Of a stretch of DNA of 64,000 bases, positions 1 through 39,898 are shown piece by piece. The stretch is taken from NCBI GenBank assembly GCA_009746045.1, contig RPFO01000156.1, positions 1,731,381 through 1,795,380 of the forward strand, read 5' to 3'. The translations under genes were made by a program, and so were the position numbers. Numbering within the stretch: position 1 is the stretch's first letter; each line of letters begins with the position of its first letter. The stretch comes from Mesostigma viride (Eukaryota > Streptophyta > Mesostigmatophyceae > Mesostigmatales > Mesostigmataceae). The notes under the pieces were generated by a model. It searched no databases. It was given only the letters and a program-made list of their open reading frames with translations, and had not been told where the DNA came from.

Positions 1-298
1 CTTCATGAATTACATGACCTGTTTTTGCCTCATCTTTTTGTAAAGCTCGCACCCAGATTTATTGTTACCTCTCTTTTCCCCCCTCTGCTATGCATCGCAC
101 GCAGTTGCCGCTTCCGCTTATTCACTCTACCTCTCTGCATCTTTCTCTCAGATCGTGGTGCCTTGTCCTTGGGTCTATATATCTTGCCCCGCAGCGGATC
201 CTCACTAGGCTGCCTACTCCCGCATATCCAACCAGGTCACAGCTTTCTGTTTTTATACCGCTTATGGCTTACACCGCTGGCCTTATACTTGCACCCGC

Positions 299-325
299 TG
301 TTCCCGGCAGTCGCTCAACCCGTTT
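299..325 (+). repeat. Exon-edge echo, TOR exon 1 acceptor
   Basis: 'gctgttcccggcagtcgctca' resembles the true junction at 402-420 (ctgctccccgcagtcgctca), about 100 bp upstream of it. Confidence 0.6.
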
Positions 326-412
326 ATGGCTTGCTGGTTTATACTTGCACCTGCTGTTCCTTTATGCTTGCACCCGCTCTTCCTTTATACTTGCACCCAC
401 TGCTCCCCGCAG

Positions 413-25110
<24,698 letters not shown>

Positions 25111-26433
25111 TCCTGTCGATTACGTTATGGATGGTAGCAGCCCCTGTGCCCTGCTGCATCGGCCACCCACTGGAGTCAGCCATGCCGGCAGCGTTCCGGC
25201 AGCATTCCGGCTGCGATGATGGGTGGTGTATGTCCTTGTGGCATCGGCATGGTAGCCCGCGGCTCATGCCATGCCGCCGTGGCGTGTGGCGGCAGGAGAA
25301 GGTGGGAGAGGGAAATGCGGCACTCGCATACAGACTACGGTCGGCTTTGCAGATGCTCGGCCCAGCTGGGCATGTGAGGGCAAGGCGCCACCTGTCCTGT
25401 CCCTGGAAGTGCCAGGCCAGCCATAGTGCCTGGCACGCTTTTGGCGGAGCGATCAGATGCACATACATATATGCGGTCCAGGAATGCACCGTCCGAGAAC
25501 TGGAGTGCATGGCCGGGGCAATCAATGCTTGTGCCCAATCGCTGGTGCCCAATCGCTGGTGCCCAATCAGCCGATCCTCACAAGGTCATGTGTTGTAACC
25601 GCGAGACTCTCAAAGTTCTAATGCCGCGTCACCTGGGGGTGCGGTTCCTGCAGTTTCATGGCATCCCCCATGGCAGCACACCATGCAGCACATTCTGCCA
25701 CGTGGGTAACCTGGATTGTAGTGTCCGAGCAACTTGTGGGTGCCGGATGCAATGTAGCTGCCAAGGAGTGTTCCTCACGATCGCTGCCAAGGAGGCCTCC
25801 TCAAGATTGTCCCTACAGTAGTTGGCATATGCTCATTGCTCCCCTGCGCCCCGTTTGGAATGGAGGCTAGCCATTGCTTAACCTAGAGCTCTGTCTCCTT
25901 GGTATGGTAAGCATGTATGGCAGTGTAACTGCAGGCCTGGAAACCCCTGCACCTGTCTTTGCGGAGCAATGTGTGCCATGCAAAGGGAGTGGTTACTCCT
26001 TTGACAGATGACAGTGTCGCGCCCGAGAACTTGCTGCAAAAGTGGCAGGCACTTTTGCCACTTGTAAACTGTTTTGTATAACAATGATTTTTTCATTGTC
26101 TCTATGCGGTCATTACTGTACTGCAGCAAAAAGTGGCAAAGGGTGCATGAACGTGCCCGCGGGCATATTACATAGTACCTGACCGCGCCGGCCATGTGTT
26201 GGTGCAAGTAAATAGTAATCACAAGTAACTAGTAATCACAATTGCTTTGTCTGTATTGCCCCTCGTGTGCATGCATTCGTCAAGCATGATGTAAAACATT
26301 GATACGCAAATCATAGAACACTACTCGCATGTTTTATTTATGACCCGGATGCACACCACGGCATACTATGCAGTGCACGTATACTAAGTGAGACAACTCT
26401 TCCTGGACGCATGATGATCCAACGCCGTGGAAT
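25111..26433. other. Intergenic, no recognisable gene
   Basis: This is the 3' flank of TOR. There are short open frames on both strands, including a long antisense one over the last TOR exons, but none has motifs or credible composition. An AT-rich part at 26180-26440 contains no identifiable element until the SINE-like copy at 26434. Confidence 0.5.
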
Positions 26434-26572
26434 TAATTAATTCTAATTAAACACGTGCTCCCGTTGGAGAGTCACGGAGCACCGGAGTGTTTTTAATCCC
26501 TGTATCTGCACAACGTACATGCAGGAAGAAAGGTCAGAGACCCCCTTTCTCCTTCATGCCAGACGCATGCCA
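26434..26572 (-). mobile_element. SINE-like insert, family A, copy 4
   Basis: On the minus strand it reads from gcatgaaggagaaaggggg through 'agggattaaaaacactcc' and the hairpin to a TTAATTAGAATTAATTAA tail at 26434-26452. This is the most complete copy besides the one at 30656. A degenerate fifth copy is probably present at 55550-55640. Confidence 0.5.
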
Positions 26573-27224
26573 CAGCAGCAATCGGACACGATAGACGATC
26601 CGGCAAACTCTGTGGGTGCAATAAGACCCGCGTGAGCATACATATCATAGCAAGGTGCGTGGGCAAGCAAGTGGAGCATAGCTAGGGCGTACGTAGCATG
26701 GCTGATTGTATACTAGGCTATGGAGCTGATATTGTGTACCGTGCGTTAGCCGTGCGCGTGACTAGGTATAGATGGCGGTCTCTCGACCGTCTCACCGGAA
26801 GCTACCGGGAAACGCAAAGGGCTGACATCCCGGGTGCACCCCCAGTGAACGCCTTGCAGAGCTTTGCATGGTTCAGCTCCCAGGCCAAACTATCGGGGGC
26901 TCCTGGACCACCGGCCGACCTGCCCGCTCGATCGACCTCGCTGCCGCTGCAGTGACGCCCTGCGGCTATATAGCCGCGGCGGACCTATTGAGCCCCCGCA
27001 GGCGCGTGTGCGAAACGGACTACCTGGTCCCACCGCTCTCCGGGCCGCCCCCCGCTGGTGGACGGCCCCCACGATGAGTGGACCCCGCGGGAATGGGCTG
27101 CTAGCTGTCGATCTCCACCCTCCGCAACGATGCGCTGCCATGGGAGCTAGTGATCGACTGCGCTCGCCGCGAGTGCCGAGTGCAGTGCTGCGTGGTTTCC
27201 CCCAGAAGCCAGGGCCCAGGGGAG

Positions 27225-27645
27225 ACCGCAACCACCCTTGCCGACGCGAGCTCAAGGACCACTTCTTAAGAGCTAAAGCCAGCTTCTTACCCTCATGGGC
27301 CTGGTAGGTGACTGTACATAGAACTGCGCAGGTGCCACCGCCTTCCCCACTCACGGGACAAGGCGGCTCCCCCACCAGCCCTGCCGTCACCTTGCCCTCC
27401 CATGAGGACAAGCGGCGGTTCCTTTCTCGTCGCAAGAGGTTGCATGCACGACCTCACCTGGACGCTGGATGACGACCTGACCCCCGCTCCTGAAGCAGCA
27501 GCAGCAGCGACGCGACCCAGGGTGGCCTGAATACCTCCGCCACAAGCAGGACCCCCAGAAGCCAAGCAAAGGTGTACTGGACGGCTACTGGAGGGGCGGG
27601 GACCTGATTATCAAACGCAAGATGTGGACGCCCCCTGCGGGCTAG
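27225..27645 (+). pseudogene. Degraded L1-type ORF1 C-terminal fragment
   Basis: Scattered across frames are a CHRLPHSRDKAAPPP-type block, FLSRRKR-like remains, WTLDDDLTP, a QQQQRRDPGWPEYLRHKQDP block and YWRGGDLIIKRKMWTPP before a stop. The order is the same as in the family 1 and family 2 ORF1 proteins, so this is an older, frame-broken copy. The upstream part (26570-27225) codes for nothing I recognise. Confidence 0.55.
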
Positions 27646-27929
27646 AATAGCCCTTAGTAGCTGTTAATCATTGGTAGTCACTGCCGCCATGCCGGCAGCC
27701 ATCAATGCCTAGAATGTTTGCCTAAACGTGCCACCATACCTTGTCACATGCACCGCCAACACACGGTACAACACAACCAGCCATAGCCTAGCTTAGCTTA
27801 GCCCTTGTACAGCCATGCTACTTGCCCACGCTCCTTGTTATGATATGCTCACATGGGTCTTATTGCACCCACTGCAGAACTTGCTGGATCGTCTATCGTG
27901 TCGAATTGCAGCTGTGGCATGCTTCTGGC

Positions 27930-28100
27930 ATGAAGGAGAAAGGGGGTCTCTGCGCCCTTTCTTCCTGTTGTGCACATAAGTACTTGCGTGTCATGCGCAA
28001 AGGCATGCCACGGAGTACTATGCTAAGTCTCATTAGAAAAAAATAATTACACAAATATCGTCTGCATCATTCCCCAACCATCACTAGATCTGAAGCACTA
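27930..28100 (+). repeat. Dispersed repeat C, copy 1
   Basis: It begins with the same 50-bp head as SINE family A (gaaggagaaaggggg...ttgtgcacata) and then switches to a different body (tacttgcgtgtcatgcgc, gccacggagtactatgct, aatatcgtctgcatcat). Other copies of the body are at 32345-32480 (minus), 43655-43740 and 56340-56485. The shared head suggests modular SINE-type elements. Confidence 0.55.
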
Positions 28101-28256
28101 GATGGGGACTTGTAATCCTCATCCGAGCTGTCCTCTACTGTAATGGCAGACGAGGCGGTAGTGTAGCGGCTATATCCTCAGGGCCAATAACCTCCACCTG
28201 CGGACTTCTACCGGCCCGGCTGGCTAGCAAATTAAAGGGCCGCGGGGGCCGTGGGG

Positions 28257-29957
28257 AGAATTAATTAATTAATTAATAAGCACGTGACTGCGTCACGTGG
28301 GTGCCAATACAGAGTAAAGGAACCTTCAACCCTATATACACAGTGAGAAGGAGGGAGGGCGCCCTAGCTTCTCTCACTGCCGCAGGTGGGCAGGCCACAG
28401 AGCGCTCTCTCCATGGCATGGTGCCGGGGCGCAACACTGTGGGTGCAATACAACCAGTGCAATACCATAGGTAGGCTGAAGCATAGCTTATGATACAAAT
28501 GTGAGGTGGGCTCAAGACGTCGGCTAATTAAGGCGCAAGCTGATGGCCACAAGGTGCCAGAGCTAATTGAAGGTACTATAACGCTGTGCGCTAATATCGT
28601 TTCAAGTGCTCTAATGCCTAAGCTATCCCATCATCGATTGCCCCCATCTAGACAACTAGCTGGAGTGCTCTATCCCGGGGAAGCCCGGGGGGGCTTCCAC
28701 AGTTTCTTGTTGACATAGAGGTCCCCGCCCCGCCAGTACACTTGGGGCTTCTCGGGGTTGGTCTTGTGGCGGATGTAGTCGGGCCACTGATCGCGGCGTT
28801 GCTGCTGCTGGGCTGGCCGGTCAGGTCGTCGTCAAGCGACCAGGAGGTGTTCACCAGCTTCTTGCGGCGAGAGAGGAACCGAACTCGGGCTGTGATGTCG
28901 CTGAAGGTGAGGACCACTGGAGGGGGCCCAGCCTTGGCCCGTGGATGGGGCAGGCGGTAGGCGCCCTGCAGTATCGCACCTGGCAGCTGCATGCACGCCA
29001 AGAGCTGTTTCTTCAGCTCGTCGAGAAGAGAGTCTGGGGTCTCCTCCGGCAGCATGTCGAAGCGCCTGAGGATGACCCGGCAGCGGCGACGGTCGCGGTC
29101 AGCGGCCTCGCGGCGCGTGTCTTCCAGCTCCTGGAGCTTGGTGGTGATGGCGGTCGTGGTAGAGGATGCCTGGCTCTTGAGCAGGTCCGCCCAGGAGGCG
29201 CGAGTCGAGGGGTCATCGCTAGCCCTACCAGCAGGTTGGGAGGCGATGGTGGCCGTGCGCTCGGCGATCTCGGGGACCTGCGTGGCCAGGGCGTCTACCT
29301 TGGCAGCAACTGCCTCAAGTTTCACGGTGCCTTGGCCGACTCGGCCTTCCACCTGATTAAGGCGGGTGGTCACAGTGGCTGTGGCCTCGGAAACTTTGGT
29401 GGCAATCAGTGCTCTTGCGTAGCAGTAAACTGAGGCTGGAGCTTAAGGGAGGTTAAGGGCGACTCTGGCTTCAATGTTGTTGACCTTGGCCGAGAGAGTG
29501 TTGAGTGGGCCGTCAGGCGCGTTCAGGGCGGCGAGCTGCTCAGCCATCGGCGCCAGCTGCTCCGCCACTGCAGCTCGGATGGAGTCCGTGCTGCCAGGGG
29601 AGGTGCTGCTCTGCGGGGATGCTGCAGCTGCTGTGGCTGCCCGTCTGCGCTCATGCAGGAGGCTCCTGATCGAGGCCAGCGTAGCCAATCTGGGTGATGT
29701 CGTGGGCGTCGCAGCGCAGGTAGCTGCACATGATGAATCCGTGGGGAGAAAACAGGAGCATACCCCTCAGGAACTAGGTGCTTATCGCAGATGGCAGCCC
29801 ATTTCTCCTTGTCAATCATGCGGGCGCGGAGTAAGGATAGTCCCAGAAGCCCTGCATCTTCAAGCAGTTGTGTCACATAGGACCGGGTCGCGCCGCGCCG
29901 TTGCCGGGCGCGCGCAAGTTTGCCAGTGGGTTGCGATGGGACAAGTTGTGCATGCAC
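28257..29957 (-). mobile_element. LINE-like element E1 (family 1), ORF1 plus 3' UTR
   Basis: Read on the minus strand it contains an ORF1 (about 29688-28660), a 3' UTR of about 380 bp, a perfect 8-bp-stem hairpin (CACGTGAC...GTCACGTG around 28280-28300) and a TTAATTAATTAATTAATT tail at 28257-28276. The same 3' UTR, hairpin and tail recur at 48622-49030 and 55913-56145, which defines the 3' end of the family. Upstream of ORF1, 29957-29720 codes for a fragment (LLRARMIDKEKWAAICDKHL) also seen degraded at 31860-31910 and 56525-56570. No ORF2 reverse transcriptase is attached. Confidence 0.6.
28660..29688 (-). pseudogene. L1-type ORF1 (family 1), copy E1
   Basis: The frame begins MATLASIRSLLHERRR-like, continues through a coiled-coil-type region (AVAEQLAPMAEQLAALNAP) and an RRM-like core (RCRVILRRFDMLPEETPDSL, YRLPHPRAKAGPPPVVLTFS, RVRFLSRRKKL, WSLDDDLTG). 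One in-frame TAA at about 29443 interrupts it. A frameshift after DDDLTG is needed to continue into the basic C-terminal block (RRDQWPDYIRHKTNPEK, VYWRGGDLYVNKKLWKPP). Apart from these two lesions the protein is almost whole, which suggests a fairly recent copy. Confidence 0.65.
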
Positions 29958-30060
29958 ATACAGGGATTAAAAGCACTCCGGTGCTCCGTGACTCCCCAAC
30001 GGGAGCACGAGTTTTATTAATTATAATTAATCAATCAATTAGTTAATTAATTAATTAATG
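29952..30060 (+). mobile_element. SINE-like insert, family A, copy 2
   Basis: It shares 'acagggattaaaagcactcc' and the hairpin GTGCTCC...GGGAGCAC with the copy at 30656 and ends in a long TTAATTAA-type tail up to about 30058. The 5' module (gaaggagaaaggggg) is missing. It abuts the 5' side of LINE element E1. Confidence 0.5.
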
Positions 30061-30655
30061 GGAGTGGACAATATAATTTCACCGGAGGTGGTTGTTAAGA
30101 TGCCTGAGCTTGAGCGTTTCCTCCGGCCGGGGTGTTTGCAACCGGAGTCCGGATTCTATGAGATGGCTTCCCCCCGCTGATATATTGGACGACCACTGTC
30201 CGGGTCATGCTCTACAAGGGCCGGCAACGGGTCCGCCGCGGATACCGGCAACTACCGCGGTGTATGCCTCCAAAGCTAGCTGCGTGCTGAAAGTGGTTGT
30301 GCGTCTCCTGCTGGGCCGCATGCGTGCCAGCCTCGATTACCATTTAGGTGAGTCCCATGCAGCTAATGGGCTTCGGTGTTGGTCGCAATTGTGTTATGGT
30401 CACCATGACTGCGCGCCGGCCGCCTGATCAAGGAAGTGGGCTGCCCCCGGCCTCTTATACCATTGCTATATTGAACTTCGTGGATTACACCAAGGAATTC
30501 GATACGGTTATATATGGGACGCAAAGGTTTTCACCTTTGCGGAGTGTCTGATCAGAATATATGGGACGCCCTGTGCATGGGTGGTCCTCCACCTGTTCCG
30601 TGTCCCATCCTATAAATTGTTTCGAGTGATCATCCACCAGTTCGGCTATGACCGG

Positions 30656-30775
30656 CATGAAGGAGAAAGGGGGTCTCTGCTCTTTCTTCCTGTTGTGCAC
30701 ATATACAGGGATTGAAAGCACTCCGTGGTGCTCCGTGACTCCCCAACGGGAGCACGAATTTAATTAATAAATTAA
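30656..30775 (+). mobile_element. SINE-like insert, family A, with 10-bp target duplication
   Basis: The 120-bp insert starts catgaaggagaaaggggg, contains a hairpin (GTGCTCC...GGGAGCAC) and ends in an AATTTAATTAATAAATTAAT tail. TATGACCGGC occurs directly on both sides (about 30646-30655 and 30777-30786). It sits inside the dead reverse transcriptase. No clear pol III boxes are visible. Confidence 0.6.
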
Positions 30776-30971
30776 TTATGACCGGCCCAGGTCCGTTCCG
30801 CTGACGGCGTCTGAGACTCCGGCATTCCCCCTGCACACCGGGGTGTGGCAGGGCTGTGTTCTCTCCCCATATCTATTGATCATATATTATGACGTGGACT
30901 ACACTAAAAATATTATGAGGCGTGCACAATTAGCCCACTTTGCCCGGGTGGAGGGGCGCCCGCCGGGGATC

Positions 30972-31037
30972 GAGATCACGGGGTACGCCAGCTACGGTGG
31001 GGTTGAACCGCCCTAGCTCTACCGACTGAGCGATCTC
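30972..31037 (-). other. tRNA-like fragment lacking an anticodon arm
   Basis: On the minus strand GAGATC...GATCTC can pair as a 6-bp acceptor-like stem around a D-arm-like GCTCAGTCGGTAGAGC and, only 12 bases later, GGTTCAACCCC, which resembles a pol III B box with two mismatches. The A-box-like TCGCTCAGTCGG has one mismatch to consensus. The spacing is far too short for a real tRNA, so this is at best a deleted tRNA or a SINE head lodged in the dead reverse transcriptase. Confidence 0.25.
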
Positions 31038-32085
31038 TGATCTACGCTGATGACACGACGCCCGTGGAGACCGTGGAGTCCGGCGCCCAACTCTGGCTAG
31101 ATAGCATGTCACTGGAAGCGCGGGCGGTGGGGCTTATTATCAGCATGCAAGAAAACGGAGTTCATGGCCATCGGCTTTCCCGCTGCATGGGACCACCCAC
31201 CCACCCTCCTGCTGGACGGCAGCCCCGTCACCCCGGCCGGGCGACTCGCTTCAAGCTCCTTGGCAGCTGGCTCCCCTGAGTCCACAGCCGACGACATCAA
31301 CACCCGCATTGGCTGGAGGCCTGGGCGGCCCTCCGCCGCCTCGATCGGTTCTGGACATGTCGCTACTGAGTGAGCGGCGCAAGCGCATTCTGTTCAAGGC
31401 CCTTGTCCTCAGCATCCTCCTTTACGGCTGCTAGGCGTGGACCCAGCTGGACCACCTGGGCGCTGAGCAAGCAGCTTGATGGCACAGTCACTCGAATTTG
31501 CTTTGTCACATCCTCGGCATCCGCTACCAAGAGCGCCGCACCCGCGCTGAGCTCGACTGCGAGCTCCCTCTTGTCACCCATTCCATCCGCCGGACAGGTG
31601 CCGCCGCCCGATCCTCTTTGCCGGCCATCTTGCCCGCACAGACTGGTCAGGTGAATACCGATGTGGGCCCTGCGGGCGGGCTTAGGACTGGCCAACCAGG
31701 TATAGACACCTCCTCCTATGGCGCTAGGGTCCCTTTGCCCCGTCGCAACCCACTGGCAAACTTGCGCGCGCCCCGCACCGACGCGGCGCGACCCGGACCT
31801 ATGTGACACAACTACTTGAGGATGCAGGGCTTCTGTGATGTTCTGTGCTCCGGACGCGCATGCATGATAGACAAGTAGAAATGGGCTGCCGTCTACGATA
31901 AGCACCTTCCTGTGTGGCATGCTCAGGACTGGATTCTCCCCACGGGCCCCGCGGCCGATTGGTAGAATGCAGGGTACAAGTCCTCAGGTGGAGGTTATTG
32001 CCGGCCCCTGAGGATAGCCGCTACACTACCGCCTCGTCTGCCCTTACAGTATTGTAGAGGACAGCTCAGATGCATGAGGATTATA

Positions 32086-32349
32086 CACCCCCCCCTTGAT
32101 GTTTAAGAATGGGGTCCGACCGACCCAGGGCTGCGATCTTCCAAAAATCCAGGGTTGACAATCTGAAATTTTGATGTTCATGAAGTAGGCATAAACCCTC
32201 CTCGCGTACCACTGACCGCGACTCTAAAGCAGGCTTTGGTGCCTACTTTAAGATCTTTTTGCCAAAACCAGCCATGCGATCTTAAACAAAAAATTTTCAA
32301 AATCCAGGGTCTCAAGATCTTCAACCTGAGAATCGTCAAAGGGGGGGTG
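32086..32349. mobile_element. MITE-like element, copy 1
   Basis: This 264-bp insert has inverted ends CACCCCCCCCTTGAT and, on the other strand, CACCCCCCCTTTGAC. TA flanks each side (32084-32085, 32350-32351). It carries no coding capacity. A shorter relative is at 38416-38604. TA targets suggest a Tc1/mariner-related DNA transposon source. Confidence 0.55.
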
Positions 32350-32480
32350 TATCCCCCTCTAGTGACTATATGGTTGGGGCATGATGCAGACGATATTTGT
32401 AACTTTCGTGTCATTATTTTTCTAATGAGATGAGCATAGTACTCTGTGGCATGCCCATGCGCATGACACGCAAGTACTTA
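32345..32480 (-). repeat. Dispersed repeat C, copy 2
   Basis: This is a reverse-complement copy of the repeat C body, starting directly next to the MITE at 32086-32349. It contains 'gatgcagacgatatttgtaa' and 'gcatgacacgcaagtactt' on the plus strand. The head module is absent. Confidence 0.55.
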
Positions 32481-32908
32481 CTTACTGAATTCCTCTACTA
32501 TCCATGTATCAAAGAGACATTCATGTATCAAGGAGACAACCAGCGCAGGCCAGAAATCGTATGCATGTATGCATGTATGGTTCCGGTGAACGTTCATATG
32601 TACAAAAAAACATACATGGCCTATCCACAAGTCCACTACCAGACATCCCTGTCTGTGGACCTGGGAAAGTTACACACATGTATGGCCGAGTGCCTCCTTA
32701 ACGCATGGGATAAAAGGCATGAAGCTGGTGACCCTCTTCCAGGCACACATCTACGTTGCGCAATTGCTCCACCAGCAAGTCAATACTTAACTCTCTTGAC
32801 TCCACATCACCACCGACCATGACCGAGACCTCCGGTCTCGGTTGTTCTCAGTTCCAAGGTCATTCCATGGTGACACGATTCACCTACCCTAGAGCTTATC
32901 TAACTATC

Positions 32909-38057
<5,149 letters not shown>

Positions 38058-38415
38058 GGTGCGAGGTTGTCTTTGCTTTCCGGATACAACAGTCACGAAA
38101 GAGGCCTGCAATGAAGTACGTACGTGGGCACCGGATTGTGAAATATTATCTGCTCGACGCTTTCGTTTATGGCTTCCGGGCTCCGGCAAGCCTCGATGAT
38201 CGAAGCATGACCCCTCGAGATGCTGACGGTGGCGAACGAATCGGTGACAGCCACGTAACACCACGGAGCATCTGCCGTCCACCTCGGACAACAGCAACAG
38301 CCTTGAACTAGCGCTGCCCGTAGATTCTTGGCAAGCGGACAGAACTGTAAAGCGAGCAGTGCCTAGCAGGCGAGCACTACAGACAAGCGGAACGTCACGT
38401 GCCAATTGCCAAGTA

Positions 38416-38604
38416 CACCCCCCCCTTGATTCCAGAAAGGGGTCCGACCAATCCAGGGCTCACAATCCTCAATACTCCTGTGATTCTATTATACTAAGTT
38501 CTACTATATTATACTACAATTATACTACTAGTAGAGGTCAAATCCAGGGTCTCATGATCTTCAACCTGAGAATCTTAGACATCAAAGGGGGGCCGCCGGG
38601 GGTG
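38416..38604. mobile_element. MITE-like element, copy 2
   Basis: This 189-bp relative of the element at 32086 shares the first about 50 bp (ggggtccgacc, ccagggctc) and the last about 60 bp (atccagggtctca, tcttcaacctgagaatc). Both ends are flanked by TA. An AT-rich middle replaces part of copy 1. It lies just upstream (5') of the protease gene. Confidence 0.55.
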
Positions 38605-38999
38605 TACATATTCAGTACTAACTGATCCACCCCCGGCCCCCGGCCCCCGGCCCGAGCTCCGCCAGACTGAGAGGCTGACAGGACGACGAAAATGTTTGAA
38701 ATGGCGGCTGTGGCGGATTTACGATTTTCACCCGCCTATGCTTCATTCGAGGACTGAGATAAAGTTTAGCCCATCGAAACCTCCTGCGCGAGACCCTCCT
38801 AATGAGCTCTCATGATTGCGCCACCCATGCGCAGCTTTGACATACTTATCGTCGCCCTGCCAACTGAGCCGACGCCTCATCGACTCCTTCTGGGGCCCAG
38901 CACTGTAAACAGGCCTTATTTCCTCAACCGCTGGCGCGATGTTTCCCTCTTTTACCTCGCCTGCCCGTGCCCACGATTCGAGCTTTCTTGGGTCAATTC

Positions 39000-39489
39000 T
39001 GCGCGCATTTACCAGAATCATTCTAGCCCCACCGACGATTCAGCAGCCCCTTTGGCTGTTGAGTGAGCGATGTCCGACTGGCATGATGGAGAGGCCTCCA
39101 TCACATTGGCAACCTCACCAGTGGCCCACATGTACCGACAAGACCTACATGTCGAGCTCCTCGGCCCGGCCTCACGCAGTAGCTGTCACCACGCGAGACG
39201 CCTTGAGACTCTCGGCATCATTTTTCCCATGCAATATCACGCCCTCGATTCGCAACAAGGCCCGTCTCCTCCATGGCCGACTGCCGGCTGTGCCGTAACA
39301 GGAAATGTCCGGGTGATAGCAGGCAGTCCTCGTGGTCCCAGCCCAGTTTGAGCACCGCATCCACTCTCTCTCCCGTCTTTGGACTGCCATGCAGGACAAG
39401 ACGCGGTGGAAGAAGATTGTCAAGGCGCACACGCCCGACCCTGTGGGCAAGCCACCTCCCCCCAAGCGGAGGAGGCGTTTTGATGAGTA
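39000..39489 (+). pseudogene. 3' end of a LINE ORF2, degraded
   Basis: The last about 40 codons read LWTAMQDKTRWKKIVKAHTP, then KPPPPKRRRRFDE and a stop, a basic tail of the kind seen at the end of LINE polyproteins. Upstream text (HMYRQDLHVELLGPASR, RIIFPMQYHALDSQQ) is protein-like but frame-broken. A short AT tail (aatttaatttaatttaattt) follows at 39598-39626. Assignment rests on composition and context, not on catalytic motifs. Confidence 0.4.
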
Positions 39490-39898
39490 GTGCAGTTAGG
39501 ATTTTCTAGATAGAGTTAGGATAGTTCGATCACGCGGCTTCCTCCACCCCATCCATCATGAAATATGTGCTACATGACCTCCCCACGGAGGCATGTTATA
39601 ATTTAATTTAATTTAATTTAATTTAATAGCAGGCAGTCGCAGCCCAGCTTCAACGGCAGACGCTTGACCTCCGCGAGGAGGCCGAGCTTGCCAAGCGCAG
39701 CCTAAACGTCATTAATTGTCAGGAACTTCGACATGTCCAGAGGAAGGTGAGAATTCCGAGAAGCTTACGCGTGCGTTTGAGAGAGACTGAATCCTAAGTT
39801 GGTCGCATGGGCCTGAATGGTGAGATCGAGCTGGCTGCCCACCGCCTTCCCCGCGCGCGGGGTAAGGCAGGGCCGCCCCCGCTCCTCCTCACCTTTAA

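Larger units (their letters stand above)
30080..31930 (+). pseudogene. Degraded LINE reverse transcriptase (ORF2)
   Basis: Reverse transcriptase landmarks appear in order but in different frames: a GNYRGVCLQS-like start near 30240, NFVDYTKEFDTV at about 30473-30511 (the DFSKAFD box), LHTGVWQGCVLSPYLL near 30830-30880 (the G-x-RQGCPLSP box), YADDT near 31040 (catalytic box), then LLDG, and SILLYGC near 31411 followed by an ILGIRYQERRTRAEL thumb-like block. The multiple frameshifts and inserts, including a SINE at 30656-30775, show a long-dead copy. It may once have been the partner ORF2 of the ORF1 families here. Confidence 0.6.

Noticed and set aside
28130-28240. A-box-like text (tagtgtagcgg) repeated at 31980-32045 in reverse
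   Set aside because: It is a repeat shared by two retroelement remnants, but no B box or cloverleaf could be drawn, so it is not a tRNA gene.
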